From an uncultured Catenibacterium sp. (GTDB lineage Bacteria > Bacillota_I > Bacilli_A > Erysipelotrichales > Coprobacillaceae): DNA of 6,045 nt. Below the pieces are notes generated by a model that worked only from the letters and a program-made list of their open reading frames with translations, was not told the origin of the DNA and made no database searches. Where the stretch lies: positions 1-6,045 of the forward strand of contig NZ_CAAFOM010000283.1 in the NCBI RefSeq assembly GCF_900764565.1, given 5' to 3'. This document shows, in pieces, positions 1 through 4,966 of the stretch; position 1 is the first letter of the stretch; each line of letters opens with the position of its first letter. The position numbers and the translations under genes were made by a program.

Positions 1-683
1 ATAATTCCTAAAATAAGCAAATGTACTGGATAGAAGAAGTAGTTAAATAATTTATTCTGTCTCCCTCTTTCACCGTTATAAGTCAGATTCAAACCAAATC
101 CAAGCAATGCCCATGGTTCCTTGAACATCGAAGCATAACAGAATGGTATAGAATAGATATACTTATCATGAAAGAGATACATGAAATATCCAATAAGTAC
201 GGCATGATGCTCATAATCTAATCCTAGATTCATAGCGACAAAACACATAACTGCGACAATGAGGATGGATACAACATACCATAATGGTTTATTCAACTTA
301 TTTTTCAATACATCTATCACCCATATAATGGCAAGTACAAATGAAAGTGTAAACATGATATTGTTCCAGTTTGGTTCAAAGAAAACAGCTGATGTACACA
401 TATCAAATGGTACTTCTGAGATGATTCCAAAGAGTAAAAGAGTTCCTAAGTATTTCCATTTGTTTCTTGTATGGAAGTACCCTTCTATTAAAAGAAAGAT
501 AAATATAGGAAATGCGATTCTACCTATTATATCAAATAGATCACTTATTCTATTTAACATCCCACCATCTAGATTAGGATAGATGATGGCTTTGTTGAAA
601 TGATCAATCAGCATTGAGGCAAATGCGATATATTTTAACTGCGCACCTGAGAATATCTTGATTCTCTCTTTTATATTATTCAT
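1..683 (-). CDS. TraX-family integral membrane protein (C-terminus beyond window)
   Basis: Reading leftward from the ATG at 683, 227 codons stay open to the window edge. The protein is strongly hydrophobic with several membrane segments. It carries the TraX (PF05857) signature in order: K-Y-I-A with M-L-I-D-H near residues 17-28, GRIAFPIFIFLLIEGYFHTR at about 54-73, SEVPFD at 89-94, N-I-M-F-T-L at about 108-113, and a late F-F-Y-P-V-H-L block close to the edge. F-plasmid TraX acetylates the pilin N-terminus; chromosomal Firmicute homologues like this one have no settled role, and an acyl-transfer activity is only a family-level guess. The start is supported by AAAGGA at 692-697, 8 bases upstream. 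The family is usually about 230-250 residues, so probably only a short C-terminal tail is missing. Family assignment is firm; function is not. Confidence 0.88.
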   Translation of the reverse strand, partial: MNNIKERIKIFSGAQLKYIAFASMLIDHFNKAIIYPNLDGGMLNRISDLFDIIGRIAFPIFIFLLIEGYFHTRNKWKYLGTLLLFGIISEVPFDMCTSAVFFEPNWNNIMFTLSFVLAIIWVIDVLKNKLNKPLWYVVSILIVAVMCFVAMNLGLDYEHHAVLIGYFMYLFHDKYIYSIPFCYASMFKEPWALLGFGLNLTYNGERGRQNKLFNYFFYPVHLLILGI

Positions 684-691
684 ATGTCTCA

Positions 692-697
692 TCCTTT
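692..697 (-). promoter_or_regulatory. Ribosome binding site of the TraX-family gene
   Basis: AAAGGA on the minus strand, 8 bases before the ATG at 683. It fixes this start over later in-frame ATGs. Confidence 0.6.
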
Positions 698-704
698 CTA
701 TCTA

Positions 705-713
705 ATTATAACA
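705..713 (-). promoter_or_regulatory. Extended -10 promoter element for the TraX-family gene
   Basis: The minus strand reads TGTTATAAT, a perfect TATAAT with the TGn extension. Position 710-705 is the hexamer. No good -35 hexamer sits 16-18 bases upstream, where the terminator hairpin of the preceding gene lies; extended -10 promoters can do without one. The leader would be about 15-20 bases. Confidence 0.5.
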
Positions 714-741
714 TAAAAGGCTGATTCACAAAGAAATCAGC
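713..741 (-). terminator. Hairpin terminator after the GIY-YIG gene
   Basis: GCTGATT (741-735) pairs perfectly with AATCAGC (726-720) around an 8-base loop, followed on the minus strand by C-TTTT. It starts 10 bases after the TAG of the GIY-YIG gene. The T tract is short, so termination may be leaky. The hairpin abuts the extended -10 of the TraX-family gene. Confidence 0.6.
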
Positions 742-750
742 ACCTATATA

Positions 751-1644
751 CTAATATTTTACTTTTTCTCTTATATAAGGACTAAAGTCTATCCCACTCT
801 TACGATCAATGAATGTATTACAGTTGATATTCAAATCTAATAATTCGTGTTTATCGACTCTTACTTTTAGTCCCAAATCTCTGCTTAATGAGTTTGCTGG
901 AATAAATAATACAATGAGTTCCATTGTTTCATTATTGTTGAGGATCATCCACCAATCTTCATTAAGTAGATGGGTTTGAGGATTAGCCCAGAATTCATTC
1001 TTATCTTGAGATTTTTTCGCATAAGTGGGTTTATTCACTTCAACACCTTTTGTCTTTAGATAGTTGATTGCATCCGCTTTCGCACGTTTTCCTATCGCAA
1101 GCTTCATTCTTGTATCAGAGATATGAATAAGTGATAAATCCTTTTTCTCACTAAATACTGTTATACCAATGAGTTTCATAAGAAAAAGTGCTTCAGTTAG
1201 ATATTGGTCAAGCACAACCTTTTGAAACTCACTGACCTTTGGGTTATTTCTCTTATTCTTATTATCACAATCTAAACATTTCATCTTTAGTGCTTTATCA
1301 ATAAGTATAGATTCTAGATAATCTATATCCGTATGGGTAAAGCTGTTATCTTTAGTAGTAAGTATTAATACACTCTCCCACCAGTCTTTCTCACTTAAGT
1401 GTTGAGTGATTCTTTTTGATAGATCAGAAGACTGACCTACATAGACCATATTCTTTGATAAGAGTAAATATATTCCATATTTGTTGCATGCATCAGTTTC
1501 TATGAGTTCTGATACTGACTCTCTAGGTGCCAAATAGAGTGCACCTGAATTCCAGCTAGATTCTTCAATACTGATTACACCATTTAGATCACCATCATAA
1601 AGAAGCAGATTAATTGTCTTCGCTTTTGCATCTGCTATTTCCAT
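751..1644 (-). CDS. GIY-YIG nuclease-family protein with unrecognised C-terminal domain
   Basis: 297 residues. An N-terminal lead of about 50 residues contains T-I-N-L-L-L-Y-D-G (10-18) and A-P-R (39-41), a layout known from bacterial proteins in which a GIY-YIG domain follows a short strand-rich segment (often paired with DUF4357). The GIY-YIG fold follows: G-I-Y at 57-59, Y-V-G at 68-70, the conserved Arg at 78 in D-L-S-K-R-I, His 82, and the metal-binding Glu at 111 in Y-L-E-S. These residues suggest a catalytically competent single-strand-nicking nuclease, but the target is unknown. A helical stretch follows (about 135-160). From about 170 the C-terminal half, with F-W-A-N-P and D-W-W-M-I-L-N-N, is not one I recognise and does not resemble a typical DUF4357. 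The gene is separated from iadA by 80 bases and has its own promoter, so it is probably monocistronic. The start is odd: GGAGG lies only one base before this ATG. Nuclease family is secure; cellular role is unknown. Confidence 0.87.
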   Translation of the reverse strand: MEIADAKAKTINLLLYDGDLNGVISIEESSWNSGALYLAPRESVSELIETDACNKYGIYLLLSKNMVYVGQSSDLSKRITQHLSEKDWWESVLILTTKDNSFTHTDIDYLESILIDKALKMKCLDCDNKNKRNNPKVSEFQKVVLDQYLTEALFLMKLIGITVFSEKKDLSLIHISDTRMKLAIGKRAKADAINYLKTKGVEVNKPTYAKKSQDKNEFWANPQTHLLNEDWWMILNNNETMELIVLFIPANSLSRDLGLKVRVDKHELLDLNINCNTFIDRKSGIDFSPYIREKVKY

Positions 1645-1645
1645 C

Positions 1646-1650
1646 CCTCC
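1646..1650 (-). promoter_or_regulatory. Ribosome binding site, unusually close to the annotated ATG
   Basis: GGAGG ends one base before the ATG at 1644, much closer than the usual 5-9 bases. An in-frame AUA codon (1638-1636) sits at the ideal 7-base distance. A stop codon (TAA, 1656-1654) three codons upstream excludes an earlier in-frame start. Either translation is weak or the true start is non-canonical. Confidence 0.5.
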
Positions 1651-1672
1651 AATTTAGTAACATATTACTTTT

Positions 1673-1701
1673 AATATATGGGATGTAGATCTAGTGATCA
1701 A
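1673..1701 (-). promoter_or_regulatory. Predicted sigma-70-type promoter for the GIY-YIG gene
   Basis: On the minus strand TTGATC (1701-1696) and TATATT (1678-1673) are separated by 17 bases, matching the consensus at 4/6 and 5/6. Transcription would start about 20 bases before the coding region. It lies directly after the iadA terminator. Confidence 0.45.
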
Positions 1702-1705
1702 GATC

Positions 1706-1737
1706 AAATAAAAAAAGAAAGAAATTAATCTTTCTTT
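1706..1737 (-). terminator. A/T-rich terminator overlapping the end of iadA
   Basis: AAAGAAAG (1737-1730, within the last codons of iadA) pairs with CTTTCTTT (1721-1714) over an 8-base loop, and the minus strand continues as a run of T residues to about 1710. The stem has only two G-C pairs, so it is a weak hairpin; the long T run is the stronger part of the signal. Confidence 0.42.
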
Positions 1738-2789
1738 GTGATAATATGCTTGATTTCATCATCTTTCCAGATAACTAAATCACAATCAAAACCTTCTTTA
1801 ATTATACCAGTATGTTTTAAACCTAATACTTGAGCAACATTTCGAGTAAAGAATGGTAAAGCTTCTTCATAACCTAATGCATTCTTAAGAGAAATAAATT
1901 CTTTCTTTAAGTTAGATACTGGTGTAATACCAATTTCTTTGATTGAACCATCTTCATTATAAGTAGACCATGAACCTTGTGCATCACTAGAAATAGTGAC
2001 TTTAGAAGTATCTTTGAACTGTTTAATAAATTCTAGAGTATTTCCATCACCTTCACATGTTAAGTCAACTGTACCACCCATTTCCGCAAACTTGAGTGCA
2101 TCTTTAAATAAATGTGGATTACGACTGCAGTGTGTTGGATGGAATAAAGAGACAGGAATATCTGCACTTTCTAATGCATGAAATACAGGATTTAATCCCT
2201 GTTTTTCATCACCCATATGAAGTGTTAAATTAGCCTGTTTACCAGCAATTAAACTTGCAGTACGGATTTGAGAGGCTAAACGAATAAGTTCATCATCTGT
2301 AATATGACTTGATCTATGGTCACTTAAAGCAAGCTTAACACCTAGAATACTATCAATAAATACAATATCATCTTCTACTGAATCAGTAAGAGTATAAGTA
2401 GGATATGTATAACTTCCTGTCAGGATATAGGTATGGACACCTTTTTGAGTCAATTCTTTGGCTTTTGCGAATAATTCTTTTGTATTTCTCGTATATCCAT
2501 CTGTTCCTAATAATCCAATCACAGTAGTAATACCTGCATCTCGTATTTCATGTGCTTCTATAGGTCTTGCACGAGAAATAAAACCAGCTTCTCCCCCACC
2601 ACCTGTGATATGCACATGACGGTCAATAAGACCTGGAGTAAGGATACAACCTGTGCCATCAATTGTTTCAATAGAGTAAGAATATGTAATATGATCATCT
2701 ATCTTTTCTATTTTAGAATCTGAAATCAATACATCTTTAACACCTAAATCTTCTGGTGCATAGACTTGAATGTTTTTAATTAGTTTCAT
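1725..2789 (-). CDS. iadA: Isoaspartyl dipeptidase (beta-aspartyl-peptidase)
   Basis: 354 residues, a cytosolic amidohydrolase-superfamily metalloenzyme that cleaves beta-aspartyl (isoaspartyl) dipeptides left over from degradation of damaged proteins. Compared from memory with E. coli IadA, every key residue is present: metal ligands H58 and H60 (H-V-H), bridging Lys 152 (V-K-L-A, the carboxylated lysine), H191 (L-H-M-G-D), H220 (H-P-T-H) and D269 (S-S-D), plus substrate contacts E67 in G-G-G-G-E-A-G, Y127, R159 (S-D-H-R-S), R223 and S273. The small N-terminal beta domain begins M-K-L-I-K-N and includes Y-A-P-E-D at 10-14. The start at 2789 is set by GAGGTGA 6 bases upstream; an ATG four bases earlier is out of frame. 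The protein is about 35 residues shorter than the E. coli enzyme, partly at the C-terminus, where the usual final strand and tail are absent. It has its own strong promoter and looks monocistronic. Confidence 0.95.
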   Translation of the reverse strand: MKLIKNIQVYAPEDLGVKDVLISDSKIEKIDDHITYSYSIETIDGTGCILTPGLIDRHVHITGGGGEAGFISRARPIEAHEIRDAGITTVIGLLGTDGYTRNTKELFAKAKELTQKGVHTYILTGSYTYPTYTLTDSVEDDIVFIDSILGVKLALSDHRSSHITDDELIRLASQIRTASLIAGKQANLTLHMGDEKQGLNPVFHALESADIPVSLFHPTHCSRNPHLFKDALKFAEMGGTVDLTCEGDGNTLEFIKQFKDTSKVTISSDAQGSWSTYNEDGSIKEIGITPVSNLKKEFISLKNALGYEEALPFFTRNVAQVLGLKHTGIIKEGFDCDLVIWKDDEIKHIITKKD

Positions 2790-2795
2790 ACATTT

Positions 2796-2802
2796 TCACC
2801 TC
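2796..2802 (-). promoter_or_regulatory. Ribosome binding site of iadA
   Basis: GAGGTGA, 6 bases before the ATG at 2789. It favours this start over the out-of-frame ATG at 2793-2791, which would be only two bases away. Confidence 0.7.
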
Positions 2803-2809
2803 AATGAGT

Positions 2810-2838
2810 ATTATATAGAGAAACCAAAGAGATGTCAT
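2810..2838 (-). promoter_or_regulatory. Strong predicted promoter for iadA
   Basis: ATGACA (2838-2833, 5/6 match to the -35 consensus), a 17-base spacer, then a perfect TATAAT (2815-2810) on the minus strand. The predicted transcript would start at about 2803, only about 14 bases before the coding sequence, so it carries little leader beyond the ribosome site. No operator-like palindrome was noticed around it. Confidence 0.65.
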
Positions 2839-2900
2839 GTTAATCTGAAAAGAAAACATAAATTGCATCAATTCTTTATAATCTAAATACATGCTTCATA

Positions 2901-2927
2901 ACAAAAGCACCTTAATGGTGCTTTTGT
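2901..2927 (-). terminator. Bidirectional-looking hairpin terminator between the GNAT gene and iadA
   Basis: ACAAAAGCACC (2901-2911) and its exact reverse complement (2917-2927) form an 11-bp stem around a 5-base loop. The A/T pairs at the base supply T residues in both directions. The only gene that reads into it here is the minus-strand acetyltransferase, whose stop lies about 110 bases upstream; it also shields iadA from read-through. Confidence 0.7.
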
Positions 2928-3036
2928 AGTTATATTATAAACCACCCCGAATTACGGGAACTTGCACTTTTTAACGATTAGTCAAATCTATTGATAAAAA
3001 GTATACTGTCTTACAAACAGAAATCTATAATTCTTA

Positions 3037-3543
3037 TTAAAGTTTTATTTCATAACCATGCTCATACAATACAAAGCCATCATCAAATATCTCATTGTAA
3101 ACACCATTAACCTTTATAAACTCTTTTTTAGTATACAGTTGAATTGCTGGTATATTGATATCTATCACAAAAAGTCTAAGATACTCAGCATTAAGTGTTT
3201 TTGCAATTTCTTTTGCTTTATCAAGCATTAGGTTACCTAACCCTTTTTTTAAATATTTAATATTCACACCTAGTATATCAATATATACAGCTTTTGCATG
3301 ATTATCATTCCATTCAACTGCAGTTTCCCCTGAGTTTGTATCAGATAAAACAAATGCCGATACTATTTCTCCATTGTTCAGCAAAATATAGAGTTGATTA
3401 TTTTTTATATCGCCCTCAAAAAATTCACAAGGATAAATGTCATCCCAAATTTGAATATTCTGTTCATTCATGTTTTTAATAATTCGTTTATACATATCTT
3501 TTAACTGTAGCAAATCTTGCATGACAGCTTGTCTAAAATCCAT
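3037..3543 (-). CDS. GNAT-family N-acetyltransferase
   Basis: 168 residues, the usual length of a single GNAT domain, which transfers acetyl from acetyl-CoA to an amino group. The N-terminal helix region (1-35) precedes I-W-D-D-I-Y-P at 32-38, seen in a common Firmicute subgroup. Strand beta4 with I-D-I-L-G-V (88-93) leads into motif A, Y-L-K-K-G-L-G-N (97-104), the acetyl-CoA pyrophosphate loop, followed by helix M-L-D-K-A-K. The Gln/Arg that often opens this loop is Leu 98 here. Motif B follows with L-R-L-F-V and I-P-A-I-Q-L-Y-T-K-K-E-F, the standard Y-x-x-x-G/E-F end. The substrate cannot be told from sequence. The start is supported by GAGGTGAT ending 3 bases before the ATG. It stands alone, facing the decayed region upstream and a strong terminator downstream. 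Confidence 0.9.
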   Translation of the reverse strand: MDFRQAVMQDLLQLKDMYKRIIKNMNEQNIQIWDDIYPCEFFEGDIKNNQLYILLNNGEIVSAFVLSDTNSGETAVEWNDNHAKAVYIDILGVNIKYLKKGLGNLMLDKAKEIAKTLNAEYLRLFVIDINIPAIQLYTKKEFIKVNGVYNEIFDDGFVLYEHGYEIKL

Positions 3544-3546
3544 CTT

Positions 3547-3554
3547 ATCACCTC
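3547..3554 (-). promoter_or_regulatory. Ribosome binding site of the GNAT gene
   Basis: GAGGTGAT, with the GAGG core 7 bases before the ATG at 3543. It confirms this start. Confidence 0.7.
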
Positions 3555-3614
3555 TTCAAATTACTATTTCTCCGTTTCAAAAACTAGAATGTGTCAATCC
3601 ACTCAAAATATTCG

Positions 3615-3620
3615 ATTATA
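3615..3620 (-). promoter_or_regulatory. Possible -10 element upstream of the GNAT gene
   Basis: A perfect TATAAT on the minus strand about 70 bases before the acetyltransferase start, but without a recognisable -35 at 16-18 bases. A perfect TTGACA lies closer to the gene, at about 3594-3589, without a matching -10. Neither alone makes a convincing promoter. Confidence 0.25.
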
Positions 3621-3681
3621 TTTTCTTTTTACAGCCTTAGGAATATCGCCGCCAGGCAAAGTGACCTATTATTTCCCACTC

Positions 3682-3792
3682 TCAATCTTCTTCAAGTTCT
3701 TTTAATAATTCTTGATATTCCAAAAATTCAAACTCTTCCTTAGTTCTATGAATCCAGATACTTCCTAGATTAATAGAATGTACTACAAGCAT
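3682..3792 (-). CDS. Hypothetical 36-residue ORF, possible gene remnant
   Basis: Starts at an ATG inside the end of the 99-codon ORF in another frame and encodes a peptide whose second half is strongly acidic and helical (T-K-E-E-F-E-F-L-E-Y-Q-E-L-L-K-E-L-E-E-D). No ribosome binding site precedes it. After its TGA the same frame runs on for 14 more codons. It is most likely the C-terminal end of a broken gene, not an independent small protein. Confidence 0.25.
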   Translation of the reverse strand: MLVVHSINLGSIWIHRTKEEFEFLEYQELLKELEED

Positions 3793-4069
3793 CAAAATTC
3801 ACATAACCAGACTTCCGTAAATTTCTTGCCACGATTATTCCATATAACTCGCCTGTAAATAGCCCCGCATTACATGCAGACAAAAATGCTGGAATTGGCA
3901 TATCTACTGGAGTATATACGGTGTTTATAACCATCTTTTCCACTTGTACTTGAGTAATGAGACTCTTATAAAGTGCTAGCTTAAGCAAATAACAATTTGA
4001 CCAACCTACTGAACCATTGCATTGGAATCCTGGCTTAATGTATATGTTGAAAGATGCACATAAAAACAA
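3770..4069 (-). pseudogene. Unrecognised 99-residue ORF, probably a gene fragment
   Basis: The longest open frame in the decayed stretch. The only available start at the long end is TTG at 4069, without a ribosome site; the frame is open back to a TAA near 4096 with no ATG, and the first internal ATG would leave about 55 residues. Composition is protein-like: V-G-W-S-N-C-Y-L-L-K-L-A-L-Y, then V-Y-T-P-V-D-M-P-I-P-A-F-L, then G-L-F-T-G-E-L-Y-G-I-I-V-A-R-N-L-R. Five cysteines are spread along it. I do not recognise the family. It overlaps the 36-codon ORF out of frame, which suggests a frameshifted older gene. It could also be chance, but the run of typical residues argues for former coding. Confidence 0.35.
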
Positions 4070-4228
4070 AAAACATGCCTGGAGGGGTATTTTTATTATT
4101 TAGGAGGAATCCATACTATTCTCTATTTCAGTGAATACAAGCCAAAACATTGCATAACTTCTAAGGAAAAAAATCTTGCAATATAGTTTGAACACAAATA
4201 GTAACTAGCCCCATTCCTACAAAAAGCA

Positions 4229-4411
4229 TTAATACAATGCAATATCTATTGTCATAAGCATATTTGGAAGTTCAACTTGGCAAAAATCTAAATATTTTGA
4301 AAAAGTCACTACTGCTATTCTAAAAAACAATACAGCTATAGTATTTATAATATTTCTCCTATTATATATCAGGTTTTCACTATTCCTGATATCATCCAAA
4401 AATCCTATCAT
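4229..4411 (-). CDS. Hypothetical 60-residue ORF, doubtful
   Basis: Starts at ATG 4411, three bases past the stop of the 46-codon remnant, without a clear Shine-Dalgarno. The first half is polar (D-D-I-R-N-S-E-N) and the middle hydrophobic (I-A-V-L-F-F-R-I-A-V-V). Another frame picks up a second hydrophobic stretch just downstream, so this may be a frameshifted small membrane protein. No family is recognised and it may be spurious. Confidence 0.2.
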   Translation of the reverse strand: MIGFLDDIRNSENLIYNRRNIINTIAVLFFRIAVVTFSKYLDFCQVELPNMLMTIDIALY

Positions 4412-4413
4412 AA

Positions 4414-4554
4414 CTACCCTATTCTTTTCTGTTCTTTTGCCAAGGATGTTTGAAGAAAGTGAAGTGATAGATTATCCTTGCACATTGAAACATATAACTT
4501 GTTTCCGTAATCAAAATCACCAAGACAAATGTACTTCTTCTTATCGAGATTATA
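4414..4554 (-). pseudogene. Start-less 46-residue remnant of an unknown protein
   Basis: This frame is bounded by TAG at 4557-4555 and TAG at 4416-4414, and has no ATG until residue 24. It nevertheless reads like real protein: K-K-K-Y-I-C-L-G-D-F-D-Y-G-N-K-L-Y-V-S-M, then L-H-F-L-Q-T-S-L-A-K-E-Q-K-R. It looks like the C-terminal end of a small globular protein that has lost its 5' part. The L-G-D-F-D-Y-G-N motif loosely recalls immunity-type beta proteins such as SUKH, but this is too short to assign. It lies just downstream of the interrupted gene at 4589-4954. Confidence 0.35.
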
Positions 4555-4588
4555 CTAATTATAATATTCGACTATGTTTCACCATATT

Positions 4589-4954
4589 TCATTCTTCCAG
4601 TGATGGTATTCCGAATTCGATATATTCGGCAGCAACACTGACAAAACCTGAATTAAGGTTAAATGCTATTTCATTTGGCTTATTTCCATGTGTCACTTTC
4701 CAAATTCAAAATCCCATAACAACATCTACTGATATTTTGAAAAAAGTAACTCCCTTAAAATGAAAATCCCATACAAGTCCTGTGCTATCCTGAATCTTTG
4801 CTCCAGGAATTACTTCCTCAATTATCAAGTCCACCTCGTTCTCTGAATAATGAATGGTGCCGCTTCGATAGTCGTGAAAAGAGTCTTCCTTTTCTATGTA
4901 ATCCATAATGCTTTTAAATGATGTAAGTATCTCTTTACATTCTGTCCATCCCAT
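4589..4954 (-). pseudogene. Unknown small protein gene interrupted by an in-frame TGA
   Basis: The ATG at 4954 opens an 82-codon frame that stops at TGA (4708-4706), yet the same frame continues without a break for 38 further protein-like codons to a second TGA at 4591-4589. The tail contains I-W-K-V, then N-E-I-A-F-N-L-N-S-G-F-V-S-V-A-A-E-Y-I-E-F-G-I-P, a natural continuation of the beta-strand-rich first part (G-L-V-W-D-F-H-F-K-G-V at about 58-68). Joined, it would be a protein of about 121 residues with an acidic helical N-terminus. I do not recognise the family; its size and composition fit small cytosolic proteins of the immunity-protein sort, which is inference. It starts 10 bases after the upstream gene, and AGGAG (4966-4962) overlaps that gene's TAG, so the two are an operon with likely coupled translation. 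Nonsense mutation is the simplest reading; an 82-residue functional short form or a sequencing error are alternatives. Confidence 0.6.
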
Positions 4955-4961
4955 ATAAACT

Positions 4962-4966
4962 CTCCT
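4962..4966 (-). promoter_or_regulatory. Ribosome binding site overlapping the upstream stop codon
   Basis: AGGAG, 7 bases before the ATG at 4954, shares two bases with the TAG of the 292-residue gene. This arrangement favours translational coupling. Confidence 0.55.

Larger units (their letters stand above)
3544..4588. other. About 1 kb of decayed sequence with only gene fragments
   Basis: No intact recognisable gene lies here. Stop codons break all six frames into short pieces. The most protein-like pieces are on the minus strand: 3682-3792 (36 codons), 3770-4069 (99 codons), 4229-4411 (60 codons) and 4414-4554 (46 codons without a start). A 20-residue snippet at 3606-3665 reading V-T-L-P-G-G-D-I-P-K-A also looks coding, with stops on both sides. 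Between 4070 and 4228 one minus frame carries a hydrophobic stretch (4164-4268 region, L-M-L-F-V-G-M-G-L-V-T-I) cut off by a stop on each side. Minus-strand orientation of every fragment matches the neighbouring genes. Confidence 0.5.

Noticed and set aside
259..582. Plus-strand 107-codon ORF
   Set aside because: Lies entirely antisense to the TraX-family gene, whose motifs are clear.
2945..2958. CCCG/CGGG hairpin as an IS or phage end
   Set aside because: Only four base pairs with a 5-base loop and no matching copy elsewhere in the window.
2939..2962. TATAAT on the minus strand at 2939-2934 as a promoter
   Set aside because: The sequence 17 bases upstream (AGTTCC) is no -35, and the transcript would run straight into the 2901-2927 terminator.
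3517..3705. Plus-strand 62-codon ORF
   Set aside because: No ribosome site, low-complexity Phe/Ser/Tyr composition, and antisense to the start of the acetyltransferase gene and its leader.
4437..4763. Plus-strand 108-codon ORF
   Set aside because: It is the shadow of the interrupted minus-strand gene and the 46-codon remnant; no ribosome site, and its composition (many Ser, Thr, Cys, Phe) is typical of antisense reading.
4589..4954. TGA read as tryptophan (code 4) or selenocysteine
   Set aside because: The intact genes all use TGG for tryptophan, no code-4 signature appears elsewhere, and no selenocysteine-type stem-loop was noticed after the TGA.
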